Shown here one piece after another: positions 5,209 through 7,758 of a stretch of DNA of 7,758 nucleotides. The notes under the pieces were generated by a model that was not told where the DNA came from, did no database searches, and saw nothing but the letters and a program-made list of their open reading frames with translations. Position 1 is the stretch's first letter. The number at the start of each line of letters is the position of its first letter. Source of the DNA: an uncultured Streptococcus sp. (GTDB lineage: Bacteria > Bacillota > Bacilli > Lactobacillales > Streptococcaceae); NCBI GenBank assembly GCA_934216185.1, contig CAKQBM010000087.1, positions 1 to 7,758 on the forward strand, written 5' to 3'. Position numbers and translations under genes: made by a program.

Positions 5209-6165
5209 TTATTTAGTTGTAATCAAGCCTTCTGGCTCTACTGTGAACTCTGGCTTATCTGCCATTGTTCCGTCTGGTTTGATGTAGTACCAGCCTGTTC
5301 CGTCTGCTGATTTTACAAATGCGTTCGATACCATAGTGCCTTCTTTAGCGTCTAGGTAGTACCATGTGTCCTTGTACTTAACCCAACCTGTCTTCATAGC
5401 GCCTTCTACGTCGAAATAGTACCACTTCTCAGCAATCTTCTTCCAGCCTGTGACCATCTCGCCTGATTGGTCAAAGTAGTACCAGTTGCCGTCAGAGTGC
5501 TTCTTCCAGCGGTCTGCAAGCATATAGCCTGAGCCGTCAAAGTAGCACCAAGTTCCGTTGACCTTCTCAAACTTATCTTTTGGATAAGAGCCGTCTGAGT
5601 ACACGTACCAGGTGCCTGTATCGTTCTTCTGCCAGCCAGTTTCAACGCTCAAGCCGTTCTCAATATCATGTTTAAACTGTTCACGGCTAATGCCCCATTT
5701 AGCAAGATACGGATAAGGGTCAACGTGGTCGCTACTGTTATCCGGCTGGTTATTGGTACAGTATTCATGCGTTTTGATACCTTCCAAGTCGTCTGTATCA
5801 AGAGTTTTCGGCAAACCTGCTTCATCTGCTAAGTTGCGCAACAATTCGATATAAAGGCGATAGTCTGTCATGAACTCTTCTTTAGTTGAATGGCTTTCAA
5901 TCAATTCAACTGCTGCATAGGTCTCAGCATTCCAACCGCCCCCGACATCCCAACTTCCGTTATTTACAGGGCCTACCTGCATGACACGACCATTCCCAAC
6001 GACATGAGAAAAGAACCCAAGTTCAGGGTCCTTTCTCCAGTGATAATCCGCCTCGTTTTGAGCAGTTGAGTTACGGTTTCCAGTTGAGTGAGCGTGTACT
6101 TGTCTATAAGGTTGCACTCCGACTTGAGGCAAGTCCGTGCGTAGTCTGCTTGTATCAATATCCAT
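5209..6165 (-). CDS. lytA: Phage lysin: LytA-type N-acetylmuramoyl-L-alanine amidase with choline-binding repeats
   Basis: Endolysin of 318 aa that cuts the amide bond between MurNAc and L-alanine in peptidoglycan and docks on choline-bearing teichoic acids. The amidase_2 domain covers about residues 1-175; zinc ligands H26, H133 and C136 and catalytic E87 and H147 occupy the same numbers as in pneumococcal LytA. About six choline-binding repeats follow from residue 177, rich in GW, WYYF and DG. The length equals pneumococcal LytA, and the T290-G291 pair absent from the 316-aa mitis-type LytA is present. One repeat has WCYFD (Cys207) where LytA has tyrosine. The ATG is 2 bases after the holin stop, and its GAGGAG ribosome site is formed by the last two Glu codons of the holin. 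Position behind the holin shows it is the phage gene, not the chromosomal lytA. Confidence 0.96.
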   Translation of the reverse strand: MDIDTSRLRTDLPQVGVQPYRQVHAHSTGNRNSTAQNEADYHWRKDPELGFFSHVVGNGRVMQVGPVNNGSWDVGGGWNAETYAAVELIESHSTKEEFMTDYRLYIELLRNLADEAGLPKTLDTDDLEGIKTHEYCTNNQPDNSSDHVDPYPYLAKWGISREQFKHDIENGLSVETGWQKNDTGTWYVYSDGSYPKDKFEKVNGTWCYFDGSGYMLADRWKKHSDGNWYYFDQSGEMVTGWKKIAEKWYYFDVEGAMKTGWVKYKDTWYYLDAKEGTMVSNAFVKSADGTGWYYIKPDGTMADKPEFTVEPEGLITTK

Positions 6166-6167
6166 AC

Positions 6168-6425
6168 TTACTCCTCACTTGGTTTCTTGTATTCAAGCGC
6201 TCGTGTGCTGTCTGTAATTCCGCTTGTGGTTGGGTCATTGACCAAACCGATAGCAGTCAAGAACACGAATACCGCATTTACAAGCAGAATCAGCTTGTTA
6301 CCGATATCACCTAAATCCAGATGATATCCAAAGACTGCTGCACCAGCTTGCAAGACAAGCAAGAAGGCTGGGATTGCAGTCAGCCAAAAGTATTTATTTT
6401 TTAGTCGTAGTTTCCAGTTAATCAT
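6168..6425 (-). CDS. Phage holin, phi-LC3 family
   Basis: Small membrane protein of 85 aa that forms the lesion through which the amidase reaches the wall at the end of the lytic cycle. It begins [14 protein letters not shown], typical of phi-LC3-type (Phage_holin_1) holins. Two hydrophobic segments follow at about residues 14-34 and 42-61, then a polar tail ending in KKPSEE. The ATG has AAAGGA about 10 bases upstream. It lies 19 bases behind the tail protein and 2 bases ahead of the lysin. Confidence 0.93.
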   Translation of the reverse strand: MINWKLRLKNKYFWLTAIPAFLLVLQAGAAVFGYHLDLGDIGNKLILLVNAVFVFLTAIGLVNDPTTSGITDSTRALEYKKPSEE

Positions 6426-6444
6426 TTTTTTATTTTCCTTTCTA

Positions 6445-7161
6445 TTATGGCAATGTTGTTGGCCAAGGTTCGTCTGTCAGATATGAGATGGTACCTACAC
6501 GGATGTCACCGATATCTTGGTCAGTAGGTACAGGATTTAAGAACTGAAACCTTAAATAGTTTGAGTCATTGTATCCTCCTAAATACCACGTTCCATAAAC
6601 GGTTCCATTATCTTTATATATATTCCCAATCAATGACGATGAACTTCTAAAACCTGAAGGTATACCATCGTTGTAGATAATCTTGCAATTTCTTTCAATA
6701 TCAGAAGCTTGTTCAAAATATCCTTGACCACCACGTCTTACAATCCCAAACCAACCCCACTGAAGCCCTCCGAATTGGTATAAGACTAAATTGTTAACGC
6801 GTCTTATCTTCACGAATGAACTTCCTAATTTTGAAATTGACTTAAGTGTTTTCCAACCAGTGTCACCAATGAGAACCTTCCAACCAGTGTTACCATTCCC
6901 ACTCCATTTTATCCATTTGAGAGCACCGTTAGTAGCATTGACATCTACATAGGTCGTTCCGATTTCAGCAATGATACGACCTTCTGGTGAGCCTGTACCA
7001 CGGATTTCATGCCCTACGTTGTCTGGTAGCGGTAGAGTGACATTATTACCCCCGACAATACCGAGAGTATTTCCTGTTAGAGTTAATTGAGGACTTGGCT
7101 TTTGATTCAGCACCTTCACGTCACGACCAACCGCTTGAGCAAATTCCTCTAAATTGCTCAT
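6445..7161 (-). CDS. Phage tail-tip or fibre-like structural protein
   Basis: A 238-aa protein directly before the holin, where streptococcal phages place tail fibre or minor structural genes. The N-terminus (MSNLEEFAQAVGRDVKVL) resembles that of the preceding protein (KLTAFAQAVGEDIKEV), suggesting a shared attachment or trimerisation module. The middle, rich in Gly, Trp and Thr, holds a short repeat (GNTGWKVLI then GDTGWKTLK), followed by a mixed beta-like C-terminus. The role in receptor contact is inferred from position; I do not recognise a named domain in the C-terminal half. I chose ATG 7161 because it aligns with the start of the neighbour. A GTG at 7170 would overlap the previous stop codon by 4 bases. 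Neither has a good ribosome site, so translation is probably coupled to the upstream gene. Confidence 0.75.
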   Translation of the reverse strand: MSNLEEFAQAVGRDVKVLNQKPSPQLTLTGNTLGIVGGNNVTLPLPDNVGHEIRGTGSPEGRIIAEIGTTYVDVNATNGALKWIKWSGNGNTGWKVLIGDTGWKTLKSISKLGSSFVKIRRVNNLVLYQFGGLQWGWFGIVRRGGQGYFEQASDIERNCKIIYNDGIPSGFRSSSSLIGNIYKDNGTVYGTWYLGGYNDSNYLRFQFLNPVPTDQDIGDIRVGTISYLTDEPWPTTLP

Positions 7162-7166
7162 AGCAA

Positions 7167-7499
7167 TCACGCTTTCGCTGCATTATAAGTTGCGACTAGG
7201 TCAAGATTGGCAAACTGGTCTACACGTCCACCAACTTCTGTGATTTTTCCAAGAAGAGCACCGCCAGCGTCATCTCCCATACTTGTGATTTTATCTGCAA
7301 TTTCTTTCAGTGTGTCAAGATTTTCAGGTACGGACTCACCCAAGATTTCAGCCTTAACTTCCGTTTTAGCTTGAGTGACTGCCTGAGAAATAGCTTGAGT
7401 CATTGCTGAAGTCTCCACTTTAGTGCTCACGCTTTGTTTAACTTCCTTGATATCTTCTCCTACTGCTTGTGCGAATGCTGTTAATTTTGTTGTGTCCAT
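7167..7499 (-). CDS. Small phage tail/coiled-coil protein
   Basis: A 110-aa protein of a type found in the tail region of pneumococcal phages. The N-terminal FAQAVGEDIKEVKQS segment leads into an Ala/Gln/Lys-rich stretch (about residues 30-52) that looks like a coiled coil. A conserved-looking block follows (LDTLKEIADKI, ALLGKITEVGGRVDQF), and it ends in NAAKA. This resembles the linker part of phage fibre proteins, and it may assemble with the next protein. The ATG at 7499 lies 4 bases after the previous stop; AGGAAAGG, formed from the last codons of that gene, is the ribosome site. Its exact function is not known. Confidence 0.75.
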   Translation of the reverse strand: MDTTKLTAFAQAVGEDIKEVKQSVSTKVETSAMTQAISQAVTQAKTEVKAEILGESVPENLDTLKEIADKITSMGDDAGGALLGKITEVGGRVDQFANLDLVATYNAAKA

Positions 7500-7503
7500 T
7501 TGT

Positions 7504-7758
7504 TTAAACCTTTCCTAAATTGTAATAAAAGAGTAAGTCTGGTAATTCCTGACCTACTGGATTCTCGCCTACAGTTCTACCTGCAAGTTGTTTTTTTACT
7601 TCTTCTGCGATATCCAACTCCTTAAGAGCATGGACTTCTTCTGTGACCAATTCTTTATCTGAAGCCACTATCTTGATATGTGTTTCTTTGTCACTTGGGA
7701 AAATATATCCACCAGCGCTAATCTCTAAGCGGTATTTCCCAATTGGCAAGATAGCGTC
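7504..7758 (-). CDS. Phage tail protein, C-terminal end (partial)
   Basis: The last 84 codons of a gene whose start lies beyond the right edge; the frame is open to the end of the window, and the TTG at 7749 is an internal Leu codon. The visible part begins DAILPIGKYRLEISAGGY, a beta-sandwich-like stretch (KYRLEISAGGY is reminiscent of carbohydrate-binding or collar-type folds of tail proteins), and ends in LFYYNLGKV. It is followed after 4 bases by the next tail gene. Assignment as a tail or baseplate component rests on context. Confidence 0.65.
   Translation of the reverse strand, partial: DAILPIGKYRLEISAGGYIFPSDKETHIKIVASDKELVTEEVHALKELDIAEEVKKQLAGRTVGENPVGQELPDLLFYYNLGKV

Larger units (their letters stand above)
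4871..7758 (-). mobile_element. Prophage, lysis end (partial)
   Basis: Tail proteins, holin and amidase lie in the usual late-gene order of streptococcal siphovirus-like phages, ending at a terminator and then a host gene remnant. The right side continues out of the window. No integrase, repressor, capsid or replication gene is present here; in this phage type the integrase is normally at the opposite end. The spacing is tight (2 to 19 bases between genes, or overlapping), consistent with one late transcript. Confidence 0.9.

Noticed and set aside
5209..6165. Chromosomal autolysin lytA
   Set aside because: The gene follows a phi-LC3-type holin after 2 bases and phage tail genes, which is a phage lysis cassette. 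Host lytA lies in a competence-related operon.
5406..6314. Other open frames overlapping the lysin and holin
   Set aside because: They are frame shadows of the amidase and holin; their composition (Thr/Arg-rich) is typical of antisense or shifted reading.
7504..7749. Complete 81-aa protein starting at TTG 7749
   Set aside because: The frame stays open to the window edge and there is no ribosome site; this is the end of a longer gene.
1..7758. A new defence or anti-phage system
   Set aside because: All genes fit known transport, redox, surface or phage structural and lysis roles. There is no nuclease, reverse transcriptase, toxin-antitoxin pair or CRISPR array.

Overview
The window looks like chromosome of Streptococcus pneumoniae or a very close mitis-group relative. 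It carries a pneumococcal histidine-triad (Pht) gene, the zinc lipoprotein gene adcAII, the etrx2/ccdA2 redox pair, a BOX element, a RUP element and a choline-binding LytA-type lysin. Every gene I can support is on the minus strand, so the genes run from right to left.

Positions 1-4537 are host chromosome. In order of transcription they are ccdA2 (membrane thiol-disulfide transporter), etrx2 (surface thioredoxin-like lipoprotein), a terminator, an amino-acid permease of the APC family with its own promoter, a BOX element that touches the permease stop codon, a terminator hairpin, and then the adcAII-phtD operon. The operon has a near-consensus sigma-A promoter. Two back-to-back sites resembling the AdcR operator lie over its start point, which fits zinc-controlled expression of a zinc-binding lipoprotein and a histidine-triad surface protein. 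phtD runs off the left edge.

Positions 4538-4870 are intergenic. They hold a 107-bp RUP element, a degenerate second RUP-like end just in front of ccdA2, a strong terminator, and a 24-base remnant encoding the last seven codons and the stop of hup (DNA-binding protein HU). I read this remnant as an attachment-site junction: a prophage entered the 3' end of hup and cut it off from its own terminator.

Positions 4871-7758 are the lysis end of that prophage. In transcription order they hold the end of a tail protein (cut by the right edge), a 110-aa tail/coiled-coil protein, a 238-aa tail-tip or fibre-like protein, a phi-LC3-type two-helix holin, a 318-aa LytA-like amidase, and a strong terminator. 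Between that terminator and the hup remnant is about 270 bp of non-coding phage end. It contains three dyad repeats spaced about 51 bp apart, a tandem TGCCCC repeat and a small hairpin, which are candidate integrase or accessory protein sites.

I found no defence system, CRISPR array, tRNA or rRNA. The less ordinary parts are the structured phage-end repeats, the paired AdcR-like boxes and the hup junction.
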